DNA from: WJJR01 sp964440935
GTDB taxonomy: Bacteria > Zixibacteria > MSB-5A5 > WJJR01
Reading direction: 5' to 3'
DNA length: 64,000 bases
Assembly (NCBI GenBank): GCA_964440935.1
Contig: CAYTTY010000004.1
Location: 81,936 to 145,935, forward strand
Under the pieces are notes generated by a model. It ran no database searches. It saw nothing but the letters and a program-made list of their open reading frames with translations, and was not told the origin of the DNA. Below, piece by piece: positions 8,635-15,514 of this stretch; position 1 is the first letter of the stretch; each line of letters starts with the position of its first letter. Position numbers and translations under genes: made by a program.

Positions 8635-9369
8635 ATGATGAGGCGGGGGGGACTCACCAGACGTTGTGGTTCGTGTGAGGTCGGGCGGACATCTGTTTGC
8701 CTCTACAGATATGTATGTTTGCTCGTTTTGTATGTCGTTTTCGGGCTGTACCTTGCAGGCTGCGAAAGCGATCAGCCGGCCGAAACACCGCCGCAGGAAA
8801 ACTACCCGTCCTCCGAAGCGTTCAATGCGACGACGGAGTTTTATACCGGTCCGATTGTGACAACGCGCATCCGAAGCGGTCGTATCGTCAGTTACTCCGA
8901 TCAGGATTCATCGTGGTCATATGACATGCTTGTCGATTTCTATGATTCGACCGGTGCGCACACATCGACACTCGAAGCCGATTCGGCGTTGATTCGTGAA
9001 TTGAAACGCCGGTTGGAGGTATTCGGCAATGTGCGTGTGGAAACCGATGCCGGCACCACACTGGAATCGGAGCATCTCGCCTGGGATGACTCGAATCGGC
9101 TGATCTCGACCGACAGTTTTGTGGTCGTGACGCGTGGTGATGATGTGATGTCGGGCTACGGTTTCCGGTCCGATCCGGAATTGGAGCGCATTGTGTTCCG
9201 GCGCCGGGTCAGCGGCCAATTGGCTGATCCGAAGCTGCTGGAGGAACCGGAGACGCCGGCGGATACGGCCGCGCAGCCGGGAGACACGACCGCCGCCACG
9301 GTACGAGATACATCTGAGTCATTACCTCCCGAAGACACGTCGCTGACGAATCCAGACATCCCCCAGTAA
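8635..9369 (+). CDS. lptC: LptC-like LPS-export lipoprotein
   Basis: A 244-aa protein starting 3 bp after kdsD. It has a basic N-terminus, a hydrophobic stretch of about 17 residues and a lipobox LAGC with the lipidated Cys at residue 43. The following domain carries the LptC pattern: alternating beta strands with FGNVRVETDAGTTLESEHL, a DSNRLISTDSFVVV strand and SGYGFRSDPELERIVF. LptC bridges LptFG and LptA in the periplasm. The last 35 or so residues are Pro/Thr/Asp-rich, unlike E. coli LptC. A lipid anchor instead of a transmembrane helix is also seen in other FCB-type bacteria. No lptA or lptB follows. Confidence 0.82.
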   Translation: MMRRGGLTRRCGSCEVGRTSVCLYRYVCLLVLYVVFGLYLAGCESDQPAETPPQENYPSSEAFNATTEFYTGPIVTTRIRSGRIVSYSDQDSSWSYDMLVDFYDSTGAHTSTLEADSALIRELKRRLEVFGNVRVETDAGTTLESEHLAWDDSNRLISTDSFVVVTRGDDVMSGYGFRSDPELERIVFRRRVSGQLADPKLLEEPETPADTAAQPGDTTAATVRDTSESLPPEDTSLTNPDIPQ

Positions 9370-9487
9370 TGGAAAAGACAACGGGGGTGCGTTCGTCCCT
9401 GGAGAAACCGCGGAAACCATTTGTGTGTGTGGTTAGAGCGATTGTCAGAAGCACTGTCCGTTTGAAGCCAACACGGTGGTCATGTGT

Positions 9488-9513
9488 GGCGTCACCCGCC
9501 CTCGGGTGACGCC
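9488..9513. repeat. GGCGTCACCCG palindrome, copy 1
   Basis: A perfect 11-bp stem GGCGTCACCCG/CGGGTGACGCC with a CCCT loop. Related copies lie at 15374-15393 (8-bp stem, same loop) and 29915-29944 (13-bp stem, AGGG loop). It is about 120 bp after the lptC stop and could help end transcription. Confidence 0.75.
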
Positions 9514-9569
9514 TTGTCGGTAGTGGAGGAGAAGCGAGGCACCGTGTGTATCGTGATTACATTTGGGTG

Positions 9570-9755
9570 CCACGGGCCTTGAGGGCGTGTTGAAAAACCT
9601 GCTGTCTATCATCACCTCAGACTGGGGAGGGCGAGGCTCCCGCCGAGCCGCCGTGTGGAACATGCCGTTGCGGCTCGCCGGTCCGCCGCGGCGGATCGCC
9701 CTCCCGAAGGCTCTGATTCTCGGGGGTTTTGCAACACACCCCTTGAGGCCCGTGG
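9570..9755. repeat. MITE-like element with nested inverted repeats
   Basis: Outer arms of about 29 bp begin CCACGGGCCT and end AGGCCCGTGG, with a few mismatches. Inside them lies a second pair, GGGAGGGCG (9625-9633) and CGCCCTCCC (9697-9705). No coding gene fits. The structure resembles a miniature inverted-repeat element. Confidence 0.6.
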
Positions 9756-9898
9756 ACGGGGGATTGTGCAGACACGGACGCACGGGCCTGATGGTTCGAT
9801 TCGCCACGGCGGACTCACCACAAGAGGCCCGTGGCACTCTGATCCAAACGGAAAGGATTTATGGCAATTGCTATAATTTCCGATTGAACAACGACGCC

Positions 9899-9919
9899 GC
9901 ACGGGCGTCTCGCCCGTGC
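9899..9919. repeat. GCACGGGCG hairpin, copy 1
   Basis: A perfect 9-bp stem GCACGGGCG/CGCCCGTGC with loop TCT, followed by a GCATGGCC half-site and, near 9956-9965, GGCCATGCC. The same pair of motifs occurs in reversed order at 20221-20263. Confidence 0.7.
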
Positions 9920-10018
9920 GGCATGGCCCGTTCGACCATGCTCACGGCAAGCGGGACGGCCATGCCACGATCTCGTGAATCGGAAAGTGTTTATGACAAG
10001 CGCGTTAACGACCGTGAT

Positions 10019-10075
10019 CACCCGGCTGAAGCCGGGTGTTAAAAGGCAATAAGCCCGCTAAAGCGGGCTTATTGC
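10019..10075. terminator. Double hairpin between convergent genes
   Basis: Two adjacent perfect stems: CACCCGGC/GCCGGGTG with loop TGAA (10019-10038), then a 14-bp palindrome GCAATAAGCCCGCT/AGCGGGCTTATTGC (10046-10075). It lies 27 bp beyond the stop of the minus-strand dehydrogenase and downstream of lptC, so it may end transcripts from both sides. A run of U is short, so factor-independent termination is only probable. Confidence 0.6.
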
Positions 10076-10102
10076 GAGTGAACATCGAAGCTCACACAAC
10101 TA

Positions 10103-11221
10103 CTACAAATTCGCCGCCACCGCTTCTGCCACCTCCAATGTCGAACTCGATCCGCCCATGTCATAGGTGCGGTGTTTGCCTTCTTTGATCACGGTGGCGA
10201 TTGAGGTTTCGAGGCGGGTGGCCATGTCGACTTCGCCGAGCCAGTCGAGCATCAGCTTGGTGGTCAGCAGCATGGCCATCGGATTGACCTTGTACTGGCC
10301 TTCGTATTTTGGTGCCGAGCCGTGCGTCGGTTCGAAGACGGCGAAATCATCGCTGATATTCCCCGACGCGGCAAAACCGAGACCGCCGACCAATTGCGCA
10401 CACAGATCGGAAATGATGTCGCCGAACATGTTTGACGCTACCAGGACTCCGTAGTTTTCCGGATTCTTGATCAGCCACATGCACATGGCATCGATGTTGG
10501 CTTCCCACAGAGCGATGTCCGGATATTCCTTGGCCACGTTGCGGGCTGTCCGAACCATCAGCCCCGATGTTTCCCGGATCACATTCGGTTTCTCGACTAC
10601 GGTCACGGTCTTGTAGCCGAACTTCTTGGCGTACTCAAAGGCGGCCGTCACAATCGATCGGCAGGCCTGGCGCGAATTGATGCGGCACGACATCGCCAGA
10701 TCCTTGGCGTCGACATGGTCGAACTTGTGCATCTTCTTGTTGTGTTTGGCCAGCATCTCCCGGACCTCATCGGGCACGGGGTGGAATTCCACACCGGCAT
10801 AGAGGTCTTCAGTGTTTTCACGGAAGACCACGAGGTCGATCCCTTCCTTATAGTTCAGCGGGTTTCCGGGATACGCCTTGCAGGGACGAAGGTTGGTGCC
10901 GAGGTTGAATGTCTGGCGCAGCGCGACAATCGGCGACGAATACAGAAGCCCTTTGCCTTTGAGCCCCGGCGCGAGTTCCGCTTCGGCCTCATCGCGCGGT
11001 TTCGAGGTGATCGCACCGAACAGTGCGCAATTGGTTTCTTTCAAAGCGGCCAATGTCCGGTCCGGTAAGGGGTTGCCTTCCGTGCACCAGAAATGCCAGC
11101 CGATATCGGCGGGGATGTACTCAGCGTCCAGTTTCAGTGTGTCGAGCACGATTTTCGCGGCGTCCATCACATCGTTGCCCACCCCATCTCCGGGCATCCA
11201 GGCGATTTTGTATTGTGGCAT
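10103..11221 (-). CDS. NAD-type isocitrate dehydrogenase family protein
   Basis: A 372-aa member of the isocitrate/isopropylmalate dehydrogenase family, which oxidatively decarboxylates a 2-hydroxy-tricarboxylate. Visible motifs: WMPGDGVGNDV near the N-terminus, VALRQTFNLGTNLRP (substrate arginines), VVFRENTEDLYAGVEF, the metal-binding aspartates in SNMFGDIISDL, and FEPTHGSAPKYEG. The VALRQ and FRENTEDLYAG stretches favour isocitrate over isopropylmalate. The neighbouring citrate and aconitase genes agree, but homoisocitrate cannot be excluded. ATG 11221 has AGGAG about 6 nt upstream; an in-frame ATG at 11287 is less likely. It is divergent from the citrate-cleavage operon with 215 bp between. 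Confidence 0.88.
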   Translation of the reverse strand: MPQYKIAWMPGDGVGNDVMDAAKIVLDTLKLDAEYIPADIGWHFWCTEGNPLPDRTLAALKETNCALFGAITSKPRDEAEAELAPGLKGKGLLYSSPIVALRQTFNLGTNLRPCKAYPGNPLNYKEGIDLVVFRENTEDLYAGVEFHPVPDEVREMLAKHNKKMHKFDHVDAKDLAMSCRINSRQACRSIVTAAFEYAKKFGYKTVTVVEKPNVIRETSGLMVRTARNVAKEYPDIALWEANIDAMCMWLIKNPENYGVLVASNMFGDIISDLCAQLVGGLGFAASGNISDDFAVFEPTHGSAPKYEGQYKVNPMAMLLTTKLMLDWLGEVDMATRLETSIATVIKEGKHRTYDMGGSSSTLEVAEAVAANL

Positions 11222-11374
11222 TCTCTCTCCTCGTGAATTGGTCCAATTTAGCGCGCCATAATGCCGCCGGAAGGTGAGCGCAGACAAGCGAAATCGGGGT
11301 CAATGTGGCAATGTTCAACTTGGCAAAACCTATTTTCGGTTGTCATGGGACGATGGCGCTGTCTCTCGGTGACG

Positions 11375-11419
11375 TTGACTTCCCTCGGGGCGTTCGACAT
11401 AATGGCCATTCGTTTGGCC
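11375..11419 (+). promoter_or_regulatory. Promoter and start-site palindrome of the citryl-CoA synthetase-like operon
   Basis: TTGACT (11375-11380), 17-bp spacer, CATAAT (11398-11403), followed directly by the inverted repeat GGCCA-TTCGTT-TGGCC (11404-11419) over the predicted start site. AAGAAGGGA then serves GTG 11437. The promoter match is strong; an operator role for the repeat is inference. Confidence 0.65.
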
Positions 11420-11436
11420 AAAGAAGGGATGGCGAC

Positions 11437-13005
11437 GTGGCACGACTTCACGAATACCAGGGAAAACAGCTTCTGCGCGAAGCGGGATTGGAGACGCCCA
11501 AGGGGCGGGTGGTCCACAGCCCCGACGAGGTTGACGATGTTGTCGAGGAAACCGGTCTGCCGGTGGTGGTTAAGGCACAGGCTTGGACAACGTCACGGGC
11601 TAAACAGGGGGCGATTGCTTTCGCCGAGACCGCCGAGGAGGCGCGCGAACACGTTAAGCGCATGTTGGCGATGAAGATCGCCGGGTTCGACATCACCGAC
11701 GTGCTGGTCGAGGAGAAAGTCGATATCGCCCGCGAGTTCTACGCCGGGGTCATTATCGACGATGCCAACAAGACACCGCTGGTGATCTTCTCGTCGATCG
11801 GCGGCTCTGGTATCGAAGAAATCGCCAAGCGCAATCCCAAGAACATTTCGCGAACACCGGTCGACATCCGGTTCGGGTTGCCGCTCTACGATGCGCGCGA
11901 CGCGGTCCGTCTCACCGGAGTGTCTGGCAAGCTCCAGGGCGAATTGGGCAAGGTTTTGGTCAAACTGTACAGTGTCGCCCGCAAATGGGAATCGCGTTCG
12001 GCCGAGATCAACCCGTTGGTGCTGAAGGGCGATGGGACATTGGTCGCCTGTGATTCACGGATCACGGTTGACGATTACGCGGTGTTCCGCCATCCCGAAC
12101 TGAACATCGAAATCGCCCGGGAGTTTGGGCGTCCACCGACCGAACTCGATCGAATTGCCTGGGTGGTTGAAAGAGACGATTACCGGGGGACCTTCTATTT
12201 CATTGAAATGGCGCGCGGCTACAAACGTGGCGAGGGTTACCTCGGTTTCCATGGCGCCGGTGGCGGCGGTTCGATGATGTCGATGGACGCGTTGGTCAAG
12301 CGCGGCTACAAGATCGCCAACTTTACCGACACATCGGGCAATCCACCCGCCTCGAAAGTCTACCGTGCGGCCAAGATTATCCTCTCACAGCCGAACATCG
12401 ATGGGTACTTCGGCTCCGGGTCGGGGGTGGCGTCGCAGGAGCAGTACCACTCGGCGCGCGGTCTGGTGAAAGCATTCTGGGAAGAACACCTCTCCATACC
12501 GGCGGTCATTCGATTGGGTGGGAATCAGGAAGACCGTGCGGTCCGAATCCTCACCGAATATACCAAAGATCTTCCGGCGCCGGTGGAAGGATATAAGAAG
12601 GACGATACCGCCGATTTTTGCGCCGAGCGCATGCACTCGTTGATCGAAGAGAACAAAGGCAAGTCGGGCAAACGCGAAATGCCGGTGCCGGTCGCTCCCC
12701 AGTTCGACGCCAAGGACCCGTATACGTTCGATACGCCGACCGGGACGATCATTTACGACCATGCGTTGTGCCGCGACTGCAAGACGAAGATTTGCATCGA
12801 AACGTGTGTCCCGCAGATTCTGCGTGAGGAAGATGGAGTTGTCGTGTTGAATATTTCACGTGACGACGCCAAGGCAGGCAAGTGCACCGAGTGTCTTGCG
12901 TGCGAAGTGGAGTGCCGGGTCGGAGGCAACGCCGGTGGACGTGTGATTTTGCCGATACCGGGACTCGATGAATACCGCCAAACCGCAGCGTCCAATCAGG
13001 GATAG
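11437..13005 (+). CDS. Succinyl-CoA/citryl-CoA synthetase beta-like subunit fused to a ferredoxin domain
   Basis: A 522-aa protein. Residues 1-420 are an ATP-grasp acyl-CoA synthetase beta-type subunit (N-terminus VARLHEYQGKQLLREAG; EINPLVL for metal/ADP; a glycine-rich GAGGGGSMMSMD). Residues about 435-500 are an added ferredoxin-like domain with two Cys sets, C445-C448-C453-C457 and C483-C486-C489-C493, able to hold one or two 4Fe-4S clusters. The enzyme joins an acid to CoA with ATP; the next genes suggest citrate as well as, or instead of, succinate. GTG 11437 has AAGAAGGGA upstream; the open frame further up is not supported. The ferredoxin fusion is unusual for this family. Confidence 0.85.
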   Translation: MARLHEYQGKQLLREAGLETPKGRVVHSPDEVDDVVEETGLPVVVKAQAWTTSRAKQGAIAFAETAEEAREHVKRMLAMKIAGFDITDVLVEEKVDIAREFYAGVIIDDANKTPLVIFSSIGGSGIEEIAKRNPKNISRTPVDIRFGLPLYDARDAVRLTGVSGKLQGELGKVLVKLYSVARKWESRSAEINPLVLKGDGTLVACDSRITVDDYAVFRHPELNIEIAREFGRPPTELDRIAWVVERDDYRGTFYFIEMARGYKRGEGYLGFHGAGGGGSMMSMDALVKRGYKIANFTDTSGNPPASKVYRAAKIILSQPNIDGYFGSGSGVASQEQYHSARGLVKAFWEEHLSIPAVIRLGGNQEDRAVRILTEYTKDLPAPVEGYKKDDTADFCAERMHSLIEENKGKSGKREMPVPVAPQFDAKDPYTFDTPTGTIIYDHALCRDCKTKICIETCVPQILREEDGVVVLNISRDDAKAGKCTECLACEVECRVGGNAGGRVILPIPGLDEYRQTAASNQG

Positions 13006-13011
13006 GATGAC

Positions 13012-13938
13012 ATGAGTATTCTCGTCGACGAAACCAAGAAGGTGATCGTTCAGGGCATTACCGGACGCGAGGGAATGGCGCGGACCAAACTGATGCAACG
13101 CTACGGCACGCGCGTGGTGGCCGGTTGCACGCCGGGCAAGGGCGGACAAGAGGTCCTCGGTGTGCCGGTCTACGATACGATCCGTGAAGCTATCGAGCAG
13201 TCGGATGGGATCGATGTGTCGGTCATCTTTGTGCCGGCTCCGTTGGTGAAGCATGCGGCGATGGAATCGATTGCCGCCGGGATTAAATTGCTGGTGATCG
13301 TGCCCGATCGTGTACCGATTTACGATGTCTTGGAGATCGCCGCGACGGCGCGGGATAAAGGGGCACGGTTTGTCGGACCCAATACGTTGGGGCTGTTGTC
13401 ACCCGGCAAAGCGGTGTTCGGCATGATGGGTGGTTCGGCCGCGTCGGCCAAGGACTGGTTTTTGCCCGGACGGGTTGGTGTATCGTCGCGGTCGGGCGGT
13501 ATCACCTCATCGATTGCCTACTATCTTTCCAGGGCGGGTGTTGGTCTGTCGACGATCGTCCATGCCGGCGGCGATGCGGTTGTCGGGATGGATCACCCGG
13601 CGATCATGGAAGAATTCGAAGCCGATCCCGACACCGATGCGGTGGTCATGTTCGGCGAAATCGGCAGCTCGCAGGAGGAGCGTGTTGCCGACCTGATCGA
13701 GAGGGGCAAGTTCACCAAACCCTTGGTGGCGTACATCGGCGGCAAAGGCGCGCAGTCGGGGACACGGTTTTCGCATGCCGGCGCCATCATCGAAGGCGGA
13801 CGCGGCACGCACGAGGGCAAGGTCAAACGGTTACGTGAGGTTGGCGCGACGGTCGTCGACAACTTCGGCGATATCCCTGACGCGATGAAGTCTCTGGTTC
13901 GTCCGATGGAGACGGCCAAGATTCGCATCGATAAGTGA
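13012..13938 (+). CDS. Succinyl-CoA/citryl-CoA synthetase alpha-like subunit
   Basis: A 308-aa partner of the preceding beta subunit, 6 bp downstream. It has the CoA-binding N-terminal Rossmann domain (KVIVQGITGREGMARTK, VAGCTPGKGGQEVLGVPVYD), the GPNTLGLLSPG loop, SRSGGITSSIAYYLS, and the phosphohistidine region FSHAGAIIEGG with the likely catalytic His at residue 255. These are the residues needed to pass phosphate from ATP to the acid. In bacteria with two-step citrate cleavage the small subunit of citryl-CoA synthetase belongs to this same family. The following lyase-like gene makes that role at least as likely as ordinary succinyl-CoA synthetase. Confidence 0.88.
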   Translation: MSILVDETKKVIVQGITGREGMARTKLMQRYGTRVVAGCTPGKGGQEVLGVPVYDTIREAIEQSDGIDVSVIFVPAPLVKHAAMESIAAGIKLLVIVPDRVPIYDVLEIAATARDKGARFVGPNTLGLLSPGKAVFGMMGGSAASAKDWFLPGRVGVSSRSGGITSSIAYYLSRAGVGLSTIVHAGGDAVVGMDHPAIMEEFEADPDTDAVVMFGEIGSSQEERVADLIERGKFTKPLVAYIGGKGAQSGTRFSHAGAIIEGGRGTHEGKVKRLREVGATVVDNFGDIPDAMKSLVRPMETAKIRIDK

Positions 13939-13963
13939 CAACACGGTTCTCCTGAAAGATTGA

Positions 13964-13995
13964 TACATTGCGTCAGTCATAGACTGACAGGAGGT
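13964..13995 (+). promoter_or_regulatory. Palindrome and ribosome site before the citryl-CoA-lyase-like gene
   Basis: A -10-like TACATT (13964-13969) is followed by a perfect repeat GTCAGTC-ATA-GACTGAC (13972-13988), then the strong AGGAGGT (13989-13995) eight bases before ATG 14004. It could be an operator or an RNA hairpin abutting the ribosome site. Confidence 0.45.
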
Positions 13996-14003
13996 ATGCG
14001 GTA

Positions 14004-14783
14004 ATGGGCTCCCTGAATTGGTCATCGGCGATTACGGAAATCGGACCGAATACGATCCGTTTGCGCGGATATCCGGTCGAGGAATTGATGGGCAAGGTCA
14101 GTTACGCCGATGCGGTGTATCTGGCGTTGATGGGGGAGTTGCCGGATCGGGAAACCAGCACGATCATGAACGCCATTTTGGTATCGTCGATTGATCACGG
14201 CACCAGCCCACCGTCGGTGCTCTCCACACTCACGGTCGCGTCGACGGGGGCGCCCTTGGGGTCCGCGGTGGCGGCGGGCATTCTCTCGATTTCCAAATTC
14301 CATGGTGGTGCGATTCAAGATTGCATGACCGCGATCAACCAGGCACTTGAACGCGCCCAATCGTCCGGAGCGTCATTGGAAGATGCGGCACTTGAGATTT
14401 TCCAGGAATACAAGGAACGCAAGGAACGGCTCTCCGGATTTGGGCACCGGTTACACACAAAGGACCCTCGTACCACGCGGCTGCTGTCGCTGGTCGAAGA
14501 GTTGGGACGTGCCGGCGACGGAATCAAAATGGCGCAAGCGTTTGAGGCGGTGATTGCCGAAAAGACCGGGAAGTCGCTGCCGTTGAATGTCGACGGGGCT
14601 ATTGCCGCCGTACTGGTCGACTTGAGAATCCCGGCGGCGCTGGCGAATGCGTTTTTCATGATTGCCCGTCTGCCGGGACTGGTGGCTCACGCACACGAAG
14701 AAGCCGCACGGCAACGCCCGATGCGCAAGATTCATCCGACCGATGTCACCTACGATGGACCGAAACTTCGTCACCTGACATAA
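14004..14783 (+). CDS. Citryl-CoA lyase / short citrate-synthase-family protein
   Basis: A 259-aa protein of the citrate synthase superfamily, much shorter than normal bacterial citrate synthase (about 370-430 aa) and close to the size of stand-alone citryl-CoA lyase and the C-terminal part of ATP-citrate lyase. The catalytic triad is present: His100 in KFHGGA, His148 in GFGHRLH and Asp197 in LNVDGA. The end of the protein (LVAHAHEEAARQRPMRKIHP) resembles the tail of ATP-citrate lyase. It would split citryl-CoA to acetyl-CoA and oxaloacetate, or run in reverse. With the two preceding synthetase subunits it could form a two-step ATP-citrate lyase. Confidence 0.82.
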   Translation: MGSLNWSSAITEIGPNTIRLRGYPVEELMGKVSYADAVYLALMGELPDRETSTIMNAILVSSIDHGTSPPSVLSTLTVASTGAPLGSAVAAGILSISKFHGGAIQDCMTAINQALERAQSSGASLEDAALEIFQEYKERKERLSGFGHRLHTKDPRTTRLLSLVEELGRAGDGIKMAQAFEAVIAEKTGKSLPLNVDGAIAAVLVDLRIPAALANAFFMIARLPGLVAHAHEEAARQRPMRKIHPTDVTYDGPKLRHLT

Positions 14784-14799
14784 CAGGAGTACATAAACG

Positions 14800-15333
14800 A
14801 TGCATGACGAGATTCTCGCAATCTTCCCGGAGATCAACGACATCAAGGATCCGGATCTGCGCACCAAGACCGTGGCGACGTGGGCGGCGGCGATGGAGCG
14901 CAGCGATTTGACGTACGATGACCTGCGCACGATGCCGTTCACGCTGCTCGTCTCCGAGGTCAACATCACCTTTGTCGAGCACGTGCGTACGGTGTGCAAA
15001 ATGTGCATTGCCTGCTGGGATGTGCTCCAGTCGTCGTACGGCGCACGCAACCGGGTCGATCGCGACATCATGATCGCCGGGGCAATGCTGGCCGACGTCG
15101 GCAAGGTGTTGGAATTCACCAAGCAGGACGGGACGTTCGTGAAGAGCGAACGCGGCAAGCTGCTGCGTCATCCGTTTTCGGGCGTCGGCCTGGCATGGGA
15201 GCAGGGATTGCCGGAGAGTGTGATGCATGTCATCGCGATGCATTCGAAAGAGGCGGCCGGAGGCAAGCGGACGCCCGAGGGCATCGTGTTGCATCACGCC
15301 GACTTCATTGATTTCGAATTGGTCGGGGGATGA
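14800..15333 (+). CDS. HD-domain protein with a changed metal motif
   Basis: A 177-aa helical protein of the HD phosphohydrolase fold. The first His (H61, in VEHVRTV), later His residues (H124, H143, H148) and a C-terminal Asp (in HHADFID) are in place. The defining HD doublet is Ala98-Asp99 (MLADVGK), so one metal ligand is missing. It may therefore be a sensor or binding protein rather than an active phosphohydrolase. It starts 16 bp after the lyase-like gene with AGGAG upstream, so it belongs to the tricarboxylate operon. No known partner explains its job. Confidence 0.75.
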   Translation: MHDEILAIFPEINDIKDPDLRTKTVATWAAAMERSDLTYDDLRTMPFTLLVSEVNITFVEHVRTVCKMCIACWDVLQSSYGARNRVDRDIMIAGAMLADVGKVLEFTKQDGTFVKSERGKLLRHPFSGVGLAWEQGLPESVMHVIAMHSKEAAGGKRTPEGIVLHHADFIDFELVGG

Positions 15334-15373
15334 TTCCCAGCCCGAGGGATGAAGGCTTGTTCATTAATGTGAC

Positions 15374-15393
15374 GTCACCCGCCCTCGGGTGAC
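15374..15393. repeat. GTCACCCG palindrome, copy 2
   Basis: GTCACCCG-CCCT-CGGGTGAC with a further CCGTCACGCGAGGGCGCGTCACGG hairpin-like stretch from about 15416, between the HD gene and the aconitase gene. Same family as 9488-9513 and 29915-29944. Confidence 0.65.
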
Positions 15394-15514
15394 GCCTCGT
15401 CTGCAATGGGAGGGCCGTCACGCGAGGGCGCGTCACGGTACATCAAGTCGAATCGCTGGTGCTATGATCATGACGGCGATTCACGTATCACCGTGATTGG
15501 TTCACGGAGGTGTT

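Larger units (their letters stand above)
9370..10102. other. Intergenic nest of palindromic elements (733 bp)
   Basis: Between convergent lptC and the isocitrate dehydrogenase gene. I see no protein-coding gene; the open frames cross inverted repeats. It contains a GGCGTCACCCG hairpin (9488-9513), a nested inverted-repeat element (9570-9755), a GCACGGGCG hairpin (9899-9919) and a terminator-like double hairpin (10019-10075), described separately. Confidence 0.75.

Noticed and set aside
9563..10042. A 159-codon plus-strand open frame in the lptC-dehydrogenase gap
   Set aside because: It crosses several inverted repeats, has no ribosome site and resembles no protein.
11437..13938. Plain succinyl-CoA synthetase as the only reading
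   Set aside because: Not excluded, but the ferredoxin fusion and the adjacent citryl-CoA-lyase-sized gene make a citrate-specific role at least as likely, so I left the function open.
14004..14783. Ordinary citrate synthase
   Set aside because: Too short (259 aa) and with an ATP-citrate-lyase-like tail, although the catalytic residues are shared.
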